Assembly: GCA_002946415.1 (NCBI GenBank)
Contig: NJPS01000070.1
Coordinates: 1 to 64,000 of the forward strand
Reading direction: 5' to 3'
Origin: Rutstroemia sp. NJR-2017a BVV2
Taxonomy: Eukaryota > Ascomycota > Leotiomycetes > Helotiales > Rutstroemiaceae
DNA length: 64,000 nt
Made by a program: the position numbers and the translations under genes. Under the pieces are notes generated by a model that worked only from the letters and a program-made list of their open reading frames with translations, was not told the origin of the DNA and did no database searches. This document shows, in pieces, positions 45,513 through 56,981 of the stretch; position 1 is the first letter of the stretch; each line of letters begins with the position of its first letter.

Positions 45513-46726
45513 TCAAGCATGGCACCTGTCACAGTGGCACCAGGGGTTCATGAAATGCAGTATAACGCTAACATCATCACCTCTATCCCACATCTGCTTT
45601 TCTGCCTCCTCCTTTTCTTGTAGGGTCGTGCGGGGGGTATTATCGGGTCCTATTTCTTCACAGGCCTCGTCAACTTCAAGCAAGATAGGGAAGTCTGGCT
45701 CAAATTCCACGGTCCAGTAGTTAAGTGCCCATTCTCGACAGTGATAGCGTTGGCGAATCCGTCGCTCAATAGTGAATGATGGTGATACATCTTGCTGGAC
45801 AAAGTGAGTATCTGGTTTGGCTATGCGCGGGTGTAACTTTGGGAGATTTAAAATGATGTCGATATGCGGTAACTTCCCATCCCTAGCGCGAGCCTGCATA
45901 TACTCTTCAATGGTAGCAATGAGACCTTGGAGAGCCAGACGTTCTTTCACGACAGACCAAGAAGATTTATCATCATGATCTAACCAGATATAGAGTCTTC
46001 GAAGATGTTGCAGCTGACAGATGGCCGGCCAGAGACGTTCCCAGGTTGCACACATTTTTGATACTGTATGAGTATGAGGACCGTACGTCGAATCCAAGAC
46101 GCAATCTTCCTTCATTGCACTGTAAAAGGCGAGTGGAAGCCGGAACGTGACGTTGAGCTTCTGGATACTGGGACGTATGCTGTCCCATAAGTTCCAGGAA
46201 CGATTAAAGCTGCCGCTTGACTCGATAGGCGTTCGGAGCAAGCTGTCCAAGGTATCGAGATCTGTGACATTGATTGCTGCTTCATCAAACACAAAGTTAC
46301 AAATATCGTAAGACCTACGATTGAAATAAAAATTGTAAGCAATTAGTGAGCTTCGGAAATAGACGAGACAACTCTATTAAAGACTTACATTTTCTTGCAC
46401 ACATACAGAAGGCGATAAAATTGACTGCGGTATTCCTCGCGCGAATCCGCATTTTCTGAAAGGGCAACCTCCTCGCATTCCCAATGTGGCCCCCATGAGG
46501 ATCGCAGGCGACGGGCCCATTTAGGCTGCGTCAATTTTCCGTACATGGGTCTGCGATAGTCTTCTCCCACATCCGGCTGAAGACATGGCGACAGTTGAAT
46601 CTTGCCCTCCGAAAAGTATGCGTGAATGTCGCAGTCATCGATGAAAGAAGCGTAAATGCATCTACGAATCTCCACTGGCATTGACAGTAGCCTGCTCTCA
46701 CGCTGTGGATTATAGTCGTCAGTCAT
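45513..46726 (-). CDS. DUF7730-like hypothetical protein
   Basis: Model: complement(join(45513..46314,46389..46726)), 379 aa, one intron of 74 bp; phases close. It opens with LLSMPVEIRRCIYASFID, the F-box-like Leu-Pro-x-Glu-Ile-Arg-x-x-Ile-Tyr motif typical of large fungal families annotated as DUF7730. It then has Leu-rich mixed alpha/beta content (WERLWPAICQLQHLRRLYIWL) and an aromatic C-terminus ending HCDRCHA. No signal peptide. Function unknown; such proteins may be adaptors. Confidence 0.8.
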
Positions 46727-47424
46727 ACTTTCTGAATGATATGGAGCGATGCGAGTTTTGATGGTAGAATCCGAGGTCTTGAGAATATATGATTTAGGAC
46801 GGGAAAACAGTAAAGACGTTAAGTAAGAAACAGTACACGTAGTTGTATTTTAAGGTAAATGCTCCAAGTGGTCTCCAACAGTTGGTTACAGTAACCTTAA
46901 GATTATGTAAGCCTGAAATCTGGTCTCTCATCTCTATGCAGAGCAACAATATTAGAGATAAAGATCGAAATGCGATGGGAAACTCCAGAGCTACTGCTGC
47001 GACAAGGGCATCCCTAATGGTCCCAAAAGTCTTGAAGAAGCGATAGTATCCAATGAAAGCATCAGCAAACCAGTGAATTACATCCGAAATTCGGTCGCGG
47101 CAAGGACGTGGCATTGAGCGAAGCTGCTGATGGTTCTTCCAACGTGCGTTCTGAGGATGCCTCCAAGACAAAACCAGTTAGGCGATGCCCACCATGCTCG
47201 GATTGGAAGGATTGCGGTGCAGCTTCCTAAACGGTTGCCAAGCACCCACCCGGAGAAATATCGTCGTGTCATGGTGCTTTCACTTTGCCCCTGAGCTTTT
47301 CTCCGTCAGCGACGTAGTCTACCTCATTAGGGTGATGCCCAGATCAATTGTGATGGCTACCAAGCTTAGACGACTCCGATATAATATGAATCAAGCTTGA
47401 AGTGCGAAAGTAGTTGATCTTTAA
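46727..47424. other. Intergenic, no supported gene
   Basis: Only shadow frames. 5' flank of the DUF7730 gene and 3' flank of the methyltransferase. Confidence 0.45.
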
Positions 47425-48416
47425 TTACTCCAAGCGTTTTACGGAGAATTCAATAATCGCTACACCTACTTCCATCCATGCTCCATCCTTTGGATCCCAG
47501 GACATCTCCTCAAACGATCTCATCCAAGCGTGAGTCTCCCACTTGGTCCCAGTTTCACTGCCTACCTGATCCCATAATTTGGCAAATGATTCTGGGTCAT
47601 GTCGCCACATCGGCACACCAAGCGACTTAAGCACTACCTCGTGGGCTTTGGGATTGCCTATCTGATTGCCGACAATCAAAGAACCAGGCCCTTTTGTGAA
47701 AGCAGTCAACGCTTTGGCGACTTTAACTTGCCCTTCCCAATCCCACGAATGCATGACCTGGGTAATTGAGAGGATATCAACTCTTCCCATCAGCTCCGCA
47801 AGTCTGGGCTCCGACGAATTAAGAATATCAGCCTCGATGAAATGAGCAGCGAAGCGATCCCGATCACGAAACATTTCGAAGCCTACATCCCAGTGGCTAA
47901 CGATGTCAACAGCATAAAGACTATCCGAAGGAGCGCCATCGTAAACCAGCCGGCGAAGGTCATGGCCAATGAAAGCTCCGACATCCATATAGATATCGCC
48001 TGCTTTGACTCGTTTCAAGATTTCTGGATAGACTGGTAATTTGCAAAGCTGCGGAACCAGCCATGCACCAACGCCGGTGCAAGGGTATGCGCGGATATCC
48101 CAAGCTTGGTCACGCTAAATTTGGGATTAGCACTCTAAAGACAGCGATGGGGATATATTGGATGGTTACTTACAACTTTATGGACATGCTCAGATTGCTG
48201 CTCATATGGTATGTCGCTGTATTTTTGGAGCAGTTCCCGCGTCTACATACTCGGTCAATCATCTGCACATACACCTAGCTACAGCTCATGAATCTATCAT
48301 ACCTCAGGAACAAGCTTTTTCTCAATATTGGGGATGTAGAAGGGAAATTTCGCTCGATCGACCGACTTGGTGTATGAGGGCTCAGAGTAAGCGGGCTTGT
48401 TCTCTTGTGAAGCCAT
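47425..48416 (-). CDS. SAM-dependent methyltransferase
   Basis: Model: complement(join(47425..48114,48174..48242,48303..48416)), 290 aa. Exons of 38 and 23 codons precede the main exon, phase 0 throughout, introns about 60 bp. Rossmann motif I is GDIYMDVGAFIGHDLRRL. The acidic end of strand 2 is SLYAVDIV. FIEADIL and VDILSITQVMHSWDWEGQ follow, as in class I methyltransferases of the fungal UMTA-like group. A helical N-terminal cap precedes it (FPFYIPNIEKKLVPE, QAWDIRAYPCTG, WLVPQL). Substrate unknown. Members often belong to secondary-metabolite clusters. A TATATAAG box lies about 95 bp upstream. Confidence 0.85.
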
Positions 48417-48506
48417 GATGATCGTTCAGCAATAACTTTCTCGGTGACTCTCAGGATTGAGCCTCAGCAAAGCAAGTTCATAGAAAAGTTCAGAGAGGAT
48501 GAGGAC

Positions 48507-48514
48507 TTATATAA
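48507..48514 (-). promoter_or_regulatory. TATA box of the methyltransferase gene
   Basis: The minus strand reads TTTATATAAG, about 95 bp before the ATG at 48416. Confidence 0.5.
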
Positions 48515-48846
48515 AGTCTGATGTATATCGAAAATGTTATAATGCTACTGCTTCTTGAGAGAATGTTGGCTGGAGTCGTCAGCACTAGAAAACCAGATTT
48601 GGCATATACCTTGCTAAGTTCTAACATTTAGTATGGTATTTGTTGGTAATTATGCAACCCGTCACATAAGATGTTGGAGTTCTGCCCCACTATTCGCTGT
48701 GTGAGTGGTCAGCGCTCTCTCGAGAGTGGATGACACACCAAGTTCTGTTAACATCACCAACTGTTGTCTCACCCAAGATAAGGACGGGGCACCGGGGCCC
48801 TCGCGCCCCTAATGCCGCTCTCACCGGCGGGCCAGAGCCCAGGATA

Positions 48847-49389
48847 TAGGCTACGCAAACGGAGCTCCGTGGTACTACCACTTAGGTTCAAGGGGATCCG
48901 CGGATTAATCCATACCGGAGCGGATTTTGGCGATTTCTAAGTAATACTACTATAGATAATCTGTAGAGATCTGTAGTAGTTCCTGAAATCCAGTAGATTT
49001 TTCGAAATCTGCCAGATATCCGTAAATCTATCGGTTTTCCAGGAGTTCCAGGTAAAAGTAAGGATTTGATAGTCTAAAAAAAAGTATATCCTTAAAAAAT
49101 TTAAGGTTTGAGCCTCAAACTTAAGGTTTTATATTAACCCTTATACTAATTATAAAAGTTATATAGCTACTTATATATTTTTATATATTTTATATACAGA
49201 TTTCTAGGATTTCTAATAATCTACAGATTTCCTGATAGTAGCTGGATAATCTGCGGATTATCTGTTTTAGGCTAAAGCGGATTCTCTCCTAAACGGATAT
49301 CCGATAGAGCACAAAATCCAGGGGCGCCCCTCCTTAGAGCGGAGCGGAGCAGGATATCCGAACGGAGTGGATTATTTATGCGCAGCCTA
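48847..49389 (+). mobile_element. Complete 543-bp hAT-like MITE
   Basis: The left terminus TAGGCTACGCAAAC and right terminus TTATGCGCAGCCTA form inverted repeats (TAGGCTRCGCA). Perfect 8-bp direct repeats CCAGGATA flank it (48839-48846 and 49390-49397). The first and last 150 bp are rich in GGATCCGCGGAT-type subterminal repeats. The centre is AT-rich with a hairpin (AAGGTTTGAG/CTCAAACTT, about 49103-49124). No coding capacity, so it depends on a transposase elsewhere. Confidence 0.92.
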
Positions 49390-49397
49390 CCAGGATA

Positions 49398-50501
49398 GAT
49401 CCTATAAGTGTTATCGTCTTAGTTCTGCTGCGTTACATGCGTTATTTTATTTTCTTACTGAACCCAAAAAGATGACAAGAGCACTCGGAATATTTCTCCT
49501 ATTCTAACCGGAAAAACTGAGACTATGACCAAGAAGCTGTATATCTGGGTGACAAATCCACTGCCAACTGTAGCTTCCACCAGATTTGCCTTGATGTTCG
49601 CCAAGCAACCATAGTCCCTACGATAAGACGTCTCACATGTTTGTCACATCTTTGATATTCCAGTCTTCTACGCGCAGTGATGCAAATGGATGTTGAAAAG
49701 GAGCTAAAGATTTTTTTAATGTTATTCTCATGCCCGAAATCCTTCTAGGGCTCAAGGAAAGCGCAGGACTGGTTCGTGGTACTTGGGATGGGCATATTGT
49801 GGCCGACTTGCAGCCTAGCTCTCACGAAGTCATTGTATGCTCCAAGAAGCGACACTCGTTTCTTCGACATGAACTTGGACCATCGTCAGTGGCGGAGAAA
49901 TATTAACTAGATTGTTGTGAAGGGACTTTGCGATCGATAATTGGGCGAGTCTATGGTCTGGAGGGGTGAGATATATTAGATATATGCCATAGTAGTGACT
50001 TCCCAGGAATGACACCACCCTTTGAATTTACACGAGGCATAAGCGCATAGTTAACATGCATTGGCCGTGAGGAACTCCATGTTAAACTACGCGAGGAGGA
50101 GCAGAAGGTAATTTGGCAGATTTGCAAAGGTTTGGATCGACCGTCTCTTCACAAAAACTTGAGGTAGAGTTGAAAACGGAAGATATTATAATTACACCGT
50201 GACAACTCGCGGATGTTATCAAGCAATGTGAGGTCATTTTGGGCCAGATTATACACAATTATAATGACGACTGCATTTATTTGGCATAAATGAACTGGTT
50301 TAATGAGGTTAATAATAGATTTAATCTGACCTGAGAAGTGCAAACTACAGAACTAAGCATAGGGGTTACAATAACCCTTTTCTAGCTTCACCCCTGAGCT
50401 AATAACCCCAAGCGATCATTTGTATAATACCCTTAAGTGGCATATATATCTTTCCGTCTGCCTCGTGGCGCACTGCTTAAGAGCTCACATTCCAACCTAA
50501 A
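49398..50501. other. Intergenic, no supported gene
   Basis: AT-rich flank of the MITE and 3' flank of the metallopeptidase-like gene; no motif-bearing frame. Confidence 0.45.
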
Positions 50502-51933
50502 TTATGGAAATGGATGAATTGTACCATCATCCTCAACGTAATGGTTGAGGCTCCAGAGCTTCATTGCTATACCTAGTATAGCGATGGAATCTGAATAATG
50601 AATAGATGATAGATCAGCACTTAGTTATACAACAAGGCAAATTTAGAGTTGATCTTCCCTATATTAACTCACCTGAATTCCTCTCATTTTTCAAGACACC
50701 GACACAAATCCAGTTGTAACAGCTGGTAGCACCCGGGGGTCGGTTAGATCATCTTCCAATCGACCTCCTTGATGGGTGTGTGTCAACTACGTAAATTCAT
50801 GGTAAAAAGTTAGAAGACAGGCACCAAAGCCATGAAAGACATCGAGGACTCGAGATAAAGAATGGCTCATACCTCGTGCAACATGGTCGGGCCAAAAGTT
50901 TTGAGCCCATCGATCGGAGTCAGCCCCTCAAATAGTCCAGCCCTAAACTCATCTGTTTTGCACTGCTCGACCCTCTCTGGTGTAATGGTAGGCCAGCCAT
51001 CGACGGTAGCTCGGGTAGTGAACCAGGTACAGATATCTATGGTGCAAGCGAAGTTAGGCTGTTGGGATACATAATTGCTTTTCGGAGTGGTTTCGTCTAT
51101 CTTCTGGGCAGCCTTGAAAGACGCGAAGTCGAAATAATCGGATACTTTAGTTAGCGCCTTATCGGCCTGAATTCCAGATCCAAGCACAAAATCTGTATTG
51201 TAGCACCGGTCGATCGAGTCTTTCTTTATAAAATTGAAAAGAACGTTGCGCGATGCTGTATCTAACCACCACGTTATACCTTCTGCAATTTTTGGCTGAA
51301 TGAAGCGCTATGGGCCACAGTAGATTTCCTTGTATAGTCAGTTAGACGGGTATGAGCAATATGCAGCAGACGATCAATATATGTAGCAACCAAGCATTGT
51401 TTGGTCACTTTGGGCTATTTGAACTGTATCATATCAGGACTGGGTAGCCAACTACTCACAACATCAGCATTGCTTTCGGCACTCTTCCAACCGTCATCCT
51501 GGGGTTGGAACTGAGACGGCTCCTTGTCATAGCCCTTTACAGCTGCAAATGTACCTATTTGATTACCGTTAGTCTTTCAAACCTCTTCAGCGGTCTGGTT
51601 CACATTTCCCAACTCACCTATTGCCCGAGAAAATTTATTGTCGAAATCGACTGTGCCCAATATATACTTGGCCATCTTTTGCACCAAAGGGTGGTCTTTA
51701 TTCTTCGTCATAACAGTGAATGCATTATCTGCAAGATCAATTCCCTCTTGTATTCCTTGCTTTACGCCGTTGAAGAGGGTGTTGTCCGAACCTGAATGAG
51801 AGACGTTAGTGATATAGTAAAAAATATGAGGTTGAAGAATCGAAAGACACTAACGACATGTTGCGTCAATCGAATATCTTGCTGCAAAGCAAGAATTTGC
51901 CAGAGCCAGAAGCAAAGAAATCTGAATTTTCAT
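50502..51933 (-). pseudogene. Secreted M35-like (HEXXH) metallopeptidase with a frameshift
   Basis: Exons: 51933-51855, 51791-51618, 51554-51460, 51307-50873, 50786-50673, 50590-50502; five introns with good signals. It has a signal peptide (MKIQISLLLALANSCFA), a propeptide-like part (GVKQGIQEGIDLADNAF), and a catalytic part with FGPTMLHE joined across an intron to LTH, giving HELTH. Exon 5 starts in one frame, but the conserved CYNWICVGVLKNE continuation lies in the next. The last exon (IAILGIAMKLW) also needs that shifted frame, so one base appears lost or gained between 50770 and 50720. Read without the shift it stops at 50691. If acceptor 51329 is used instead of 51308 there is also an in-frame TAG. 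All other exons are well preserved, so inactivation is recent or a sequencing error. Confidence 0.72.
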
Positions 51934-51975
51934 GATAAGGAGCAATGGGAAAATCGGACTGAAGTTCCACCTAGG

Positions 51976-51983
51976 ATATATAT
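51976..51983 (-). promoter_or_regulatory. TATA-like element of the metallopeptidase-like gene
   Basis: CATATATATCC on the minus strand, about 45 bp before the ATG at 51933. Confidence 0.4.
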
Positions 51984-52951
51984 GATAGACAACGGCGTGC
52001 TCGTGTTCTAGATTATGGGTTTCGCGGTGGACTTTTTTATCATCGAAGACATGACCGTCTTTTATAGTTCATTATAGACAGCAGACTCGGCGTTCATGCT
52101 TGTAGACAGAAGTTCAGAACAGAGGATCTGTATCAAGGTATAGCCACCATTAACTTGATACATCTCACTCATATCAGGATGATGCAGAACGTTATACGAG
52201 AGGCAGAACTTCCTCCTCGATATAGATGACTTCGGAGTATATGCAAACACGAAGGGTCTCTGCATTACGGCCATCGTGATATGAATCATATGATACTTAT
52301 TACTCGGATTGGGGGATAACACACAGGTCTGCAAGCTGACCTGCATCCTCTCCTCAATTTAGTGCAACGGAGGCTGTGAAGATGCCATCAACTCGAATGG
52401 ATGGAATGCCCGGGCCAGAGTATAGGGAACAACGGAATGACTCATGTGGCTGCTACCAGCTCGATTTCGTCGGATACCAGAGCATAAGGAGAAGGAAGCG
52501 TTTCAATTAATTGCTATTAATGTAGGTCCATCAAGGAGATTCCTCCTCGTATATATCCAACCAACAATTGTAAGGTTCAGAATTTGTTGCAAATCCAATA
52601 CCAAGACTTGGAGTTGTGTATGCCAAGACTTGGAGTAGTCTATTCTTAATTCCAACTGAAAGTTGTGAGTCTTGTGACATTTATGATTTGGGGTCTGTTA
52701 GTGGTTGCAAATATGGACGAACAACACGAGATCCAACAGCCTCAACTAAGAGCGCGGTGACTCGGAGGAAGTTGATACAATGTGTTGTTGAATAAATATA
52801 AAGGCATGTAGACTTGGGCGTCCTTCTCCATTCATCACAGAAGTATCACTAGCTTCACTATCATTCGATTTGAGCCTCACCTATCGATAAATAATTCTAT
52901 TATCCTTAATAGGTCCCCAAGAAGATCTTTATTCCACCATTATCCTTCGAT
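51984..52951. other. Shared divergent promoter of two secreted-protein genes
   Basis: About 1 kb separates the ATGs of the metallopeptidase-like gene and the 719-aa secreted protein. An AATATAAAGG TATA box lies at about 52796-52803, roughly 150 bp before the rightward ATG. A 17-bp CCAAGACTTGGAGT-type repeat occurs twice near 52600-52635. Confidence 0.5.
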
Positions 52952-55525
52952 ATGATCATCAAGCTATCCTTGCCCATATTACTAGCTGGCTTTGCAGCTT
53001 TCGCTACGTAGGAGATATTGGATCTGGGCAATCTTGACCAGTACAATGGGCAGCTAGTATGTAACCCAGTAACAGAAAACCACTCCAACAACCGACTGAT
53101 ATTATTCAGAAAAGCCCGCCCTCTCTCAGCGGCAGCGCTGTCTGGCTCTCCGGATCTGATTCGGGTAGTTATGATGTCTCGCTGTCTAACGATACCCAGA
53201 GCAAAGTTCACGGTGTTCTAGATGGCTGCGGCGACAAAGTAGACAATAAATGCTACCAAGATGTACTTGACGTGCTCAAGAAGTCTGAGGTGCAACTCAA
53301 CGACCAGCTGGATCATCGGCACTTAGGCCATCTGCTGTCTAAAACCTTTGGCAAAGGCGGTGTAGGTCTCGTCCTGCAATACTTATCGACTCTCTTTATA
53401 TCTCAGTGGCACTTGAAGCACGCCGACGAAGAGTTTGCACAGAAATTCTTGCCGCAGGTCCAAGCGAACGCTGCCACTATCCTGGCGACTGCCACTAACA
53501 TCGTTATTTCGGCAGGTGGCGCACCTGTTGCTACAATAACGCCAGTAACAGACACAACAACACTCCAGGGGTATGTCTGTTCTATTTCTTAAAGCCAGTT
53601 GGTGGAAATGCAATATGTATTTACATAGTTGTGGGTTTGAGGAAACCAAGTATATCATCAGTCTAGAATCCCTGCAGCTAACTCGCTTTCCCTAGCTCCC
53701 AAACCCCTGCGGTCACAGTCGTATCCACAGCTCACGGGGAATTTGCCACAGGAGACCTTGCGGCTGTTTTAGATGCAGGTCTCGCCTCGCGCCTTGATGG
53801 GATAATGCACAGGATGACGGATTGCACAGACGGCCGCGACTTAGACGCCGGTCAGAATTCGAGAAGGCGTGCAGCGGGCACCAGATATGGAGCTGCTATT
53901 TGCGCGGTTGAGGGAGCGGCGGCTATGGCACAGCAAGGAGGCGCCCTGAACGACCTCTTACTAGTTGACCCAGGTCGACTAGGCTTCGGCTTTGCAGACA
54001 ACGCAGGAGACATTGCTAGGGCAGCAGGCGTGGCCGTAGATTTTGTGCGGGCATACGCACCGATGTTGGCCATACCAGACGAGGTTGCCATCCAACTGGG
54101 CAACATTCTTTTTGCGCTGGCTCTGGACACGCTGATTAACAATCTGTCGCTGGGGGATGAGAACAGGATTCAATCGTCACTCGTAACCACGGCGACGCAA
54201 ACTACAACTGCGACTACGACTACGACGACCTCGTCATCAAGCTCTGGTTGCCCCGATCCTACGTCTACTCCGGTGAGTTCACGAACACCCCCTAATTTAT
54301 AAAATCCTTGCTTCTGGTTTTTGCCTTCTAACGAATGTAGCTCTTTTGTGGCAACGATGACAAAGACAACTGCGAGGTACAGATGCCGAAGCAGCCGAAG
54401 GAAGAGCCCAAATGCAAATCAGTAAGTTCACCTAACAATAGATAACATGTATATACTGAGGTTTATAGGGACAATACACAGGTTGCAAGTGCAACACGCC
54501 ATGGAATTACTACGCTAATACCGCAGATAACGACGAGCAAAAAGCTATGCTGTTGATCTCAAGTCTGATAGGTCCCAGTGCATTCAAGCCGCCCCAAAAA
54601 ACTGGACCTACGGCCAACTGCGACCTCACCACCCTGAGTAACATCCCCGGGAACGTTTTCGGCGGCGCAAAGAATAATGTTTATCACCACTTTTGCGACA
54701 AATGGACGGCAGCAAAAGGTACAGAATTGAAAATGACAGTCGATGCGAGCGGTAACAACAAAGTACCAGAGGGCCAACTGAGGCTACGACCCCGCACACC
54801 TCCTCCAAACCCCGGCAGTTACTCACACTACAATTTTGACCTTAGCTTCAAGCCGTCCGATGGAAACAAAAAGTGCGCGAAGGAATGCAATGAGGTATTT
54901 GCGCAAATATCGAGTGCCTGTAGCAACACGGGTGGTAAGTCCAAATATCCTCTATTTACACTTGTTACCATGATTCGTTAAACCTTCGTGGCCAATGGGA
55001 AATGATAGAATATCTGAATATCAACTAACACAAAGTCAACATGTAGCCGTGGATCAACTCATGCAAAAAAGCGGCTCCATTGACGTCGACTGTGGCGTCT
55101 TCGATTACAATATCACACCCACCACGCCACTTGCTTTGCAGGATCGCCACTGTTACGGCGCCGATGAATTTGGGTCCCACGACGACATTCACTCTAATCA
55201 GATAAGTTCCATGTCAGGGTTCGCGTGCGCTGGCACAGCTATCAAAACCATCAAGCGCGGTGATGCATCGACTAATATCGTCTTCGCTGGTTACGACAAC
55301 AAAGAGCCCGTTCAATACAGTATTTCCTGGAAGGAAGGCTGTGTGCTGGATTTCCCCGGCGGTGACGAGGTCTATCCGGCGAATCCACTGGCCTTAAAAG
55401 ACCCTGGCTACACTTATTGCCAGAATTTATTCGTAGATAACTACAAAAAATGCAGCAATGGAGGTGTTGGAGGATATATACAAGCTGGATGTTTAGTATA
55501 CGATTTGAAAGCAAAACATGATTGA
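52952..55525 (+). CDS. Large secreted cysteine-rich protein, unknown function
   Basis: Model: join(52952..53007,53070..53570,53696..54272,54341..54421,54469..54934,55047..55525), 719 aa; every phase closes. It has a signal peptide (MIIKLSLPILLAGFAAFA). Region 1 (about 20-185) contains DGCGDKVDNKCYQDVL. Region 2 (186-350) is Ala-rich and helical (DIARAAGVAVDFVRAY). A Thr/Ser linker (TTTATTTTTTSSSSSGCP) follows at about 355-375. The C-terminal half is Cys-rich (YTGCKCNTPWNYY, NVYHHFCDKW, CAKECNEVF, IDVDCGVFDY) with RPRTPPPNP, a segment I associate with C-terminal modules of various secreted fungal proteins, including chitinase-like ones. No catalytic motif is recognised. The first-intron acceptor at 53069 is my choice because it alone keeps the frame. 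Confidence 0.78.
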
Positions 55526-56036
55526 ACGACGTTGTAGCTTAGTCGATTGTGTGGGTCTCAGGTTATCAGGCTTTCTTGTTTGGTCTTAGCTCGGTGGCAG
55601 AATCACCTGCAGAGGATATTTTGCTTTTCTTCTTGGTGAAATCGTATATAAAATTTTATATAGCTACGACTATCAACTGTGACGGAGAGAAGAAAATCAA
55701 GTTAGTAAATTCTTGGAATTACAAACTGTGAGAGAAGAGGACTGCTTGAAGACAAACACGGTCACGTTTTGTCACGTGATGTCTTTAGCTTACGGCGGGC
55801 TCTACTCCGGCAGTCGCTAGGTGCGATCCTGGTCGAATCATCACATAAACATCTATTTCTATCTACCTACTTGAGCACTTCAGCGCTAGTATAATTCTGG
55901 TGTATTAATTCTTTCCATGCGACCTTTTAAGCACTAGAACTAATCAAACAACACCTAGAGGGCCTCCTTGTGAGTTGAATGCATTCAAATATACAAATTT
56001 TCTACAACGACACCAACTCACCATCATAAGCTTAAG

Positions 56037-56981
56037 ATGAATCGGCAAAATGACCCCTCTCAGGCTTCACAGCCTTTTACTCTTCCCATGATCCCTCTCG
56101 AGATTCTCTCAATGATACTCAAGCAATTCTTTCTTTCGACTGGAGATATACGTATCGGCTTTGGAAGTGCGGTCACCAATCAGCGAACATCAATCCTCTT
56201 CACCTGTCGAAGAATTCACAGCGAGGCCTCACGCATTCTATTGCCCAGCTTGTTAACTTATCATTTTGCCAACACCTGTTCCATGATTGATCAGCTCCGT
56301 AACATGCCATGGTCAAAACTCTCGCAAATTCGAAATATTCGCGTCAAAGGCTACCCATTTCCCCATGACCCAAAAATGCTGCAACACGACTGTGGACACC
56401 CGTGCGTGTCCACGCTAGCACTGTTCCCAGGCTTGCAATTAGATAGATTGATTGTTGAGGAGGCGCATCATGACTATGGCTGTGATGCTAGGTGGATTGA
56501 TCTGCTCGCGTACGCAGATGTTTGTGATTTGCTAAAAACGGATGGATGGAAAGAAGCATGGTTCGTCACACCTATGACTGAATTTCTAACTAGCACTCGG
56601 TATGAACGCACTGTCGGCACTGTACAGCCACAAGTGTGGGATAAGATAATTAAGGAAAGAGATGGAGAGGACTCTGGTGCGGAGTGCACAATGTATATTG
56701 CCAAGGAGGCTGGCAAGACTGGTGCGGCGGAGAATAGTGCAACGAGAGAGGAGTGGCAGGTTGCGCTGCCGAGTTCAACGAGGGTTTCGGGACGGACGGG
56801 AAGGGACAAAGTTGATAAGAGGGAAGTATTGGTTGTGGTGAAGAGGGGAAGAAATGCGCAGTATGTGAATGATGGGAGTGGGTTACATCCGCGTATTAAG
56901 ATGTTGTTTAAGGAATTGGGCTGGGAAGAGCTTAGAGCGATCCACACTCTGCCAGGAGATGAGCCAAGTGCCCATCGGTGA
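56037..56981 (+). CDS. F-box-like hypothetical protein
   Basis: Single exon, 314 aa. N-terminal LPMIPLEILSMILKQFF resembles the F-box-like start of DUF7730-type fungal proteins. It is followed by ILFTCRRIHSEASRILLPSLL, in which CRxIHxEA is a common motif of that superfamily, and IRNIRVKGYPF. The second half is charged (ERDGEDSGAE, TGRDKVDKREVLVVVKRG). No targeting signal. Possibly a substrate adaptor; function unproven. Confidence 0.75.
   Translation: MNRQNDPSQASQPFTLPMIPLEILSMILKQFFLSTGDIRIGFGSAVTNQRTSILFTCRRIHSEASRILLPSLLTYHFANTCSMIDQLRNMPWSKLSQIRNIRVKGYPFPHDPKMLQHDCGHPCVSTLALFPGLQLDRLIVEEAHHDYGCDARWIDLLAYADVCDLLKTDGWKEAWFVTPMTEFLTSTRYERTVGTVQPQVWDKIIKERDGEDSGAECTMYIAKEAGKTGAAENSATREEWQVALPSSTRVSGRTGRDKVDKREVLVVVKRGRNAQYVNDGSGLHPRIKMLFKELGWEELRAIHTLPGDEPSAHR

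Noticed and set aside
51308..51329. In-frame TAG in exon 4 of the metallopeptidase-like gene as proof of a pseudogene
   Set aside because: Using the CCCATAG acceptor just after it removes the stop and keeps the frame, so this stop alone is not evidence. The later frameshift is the stronger argument.
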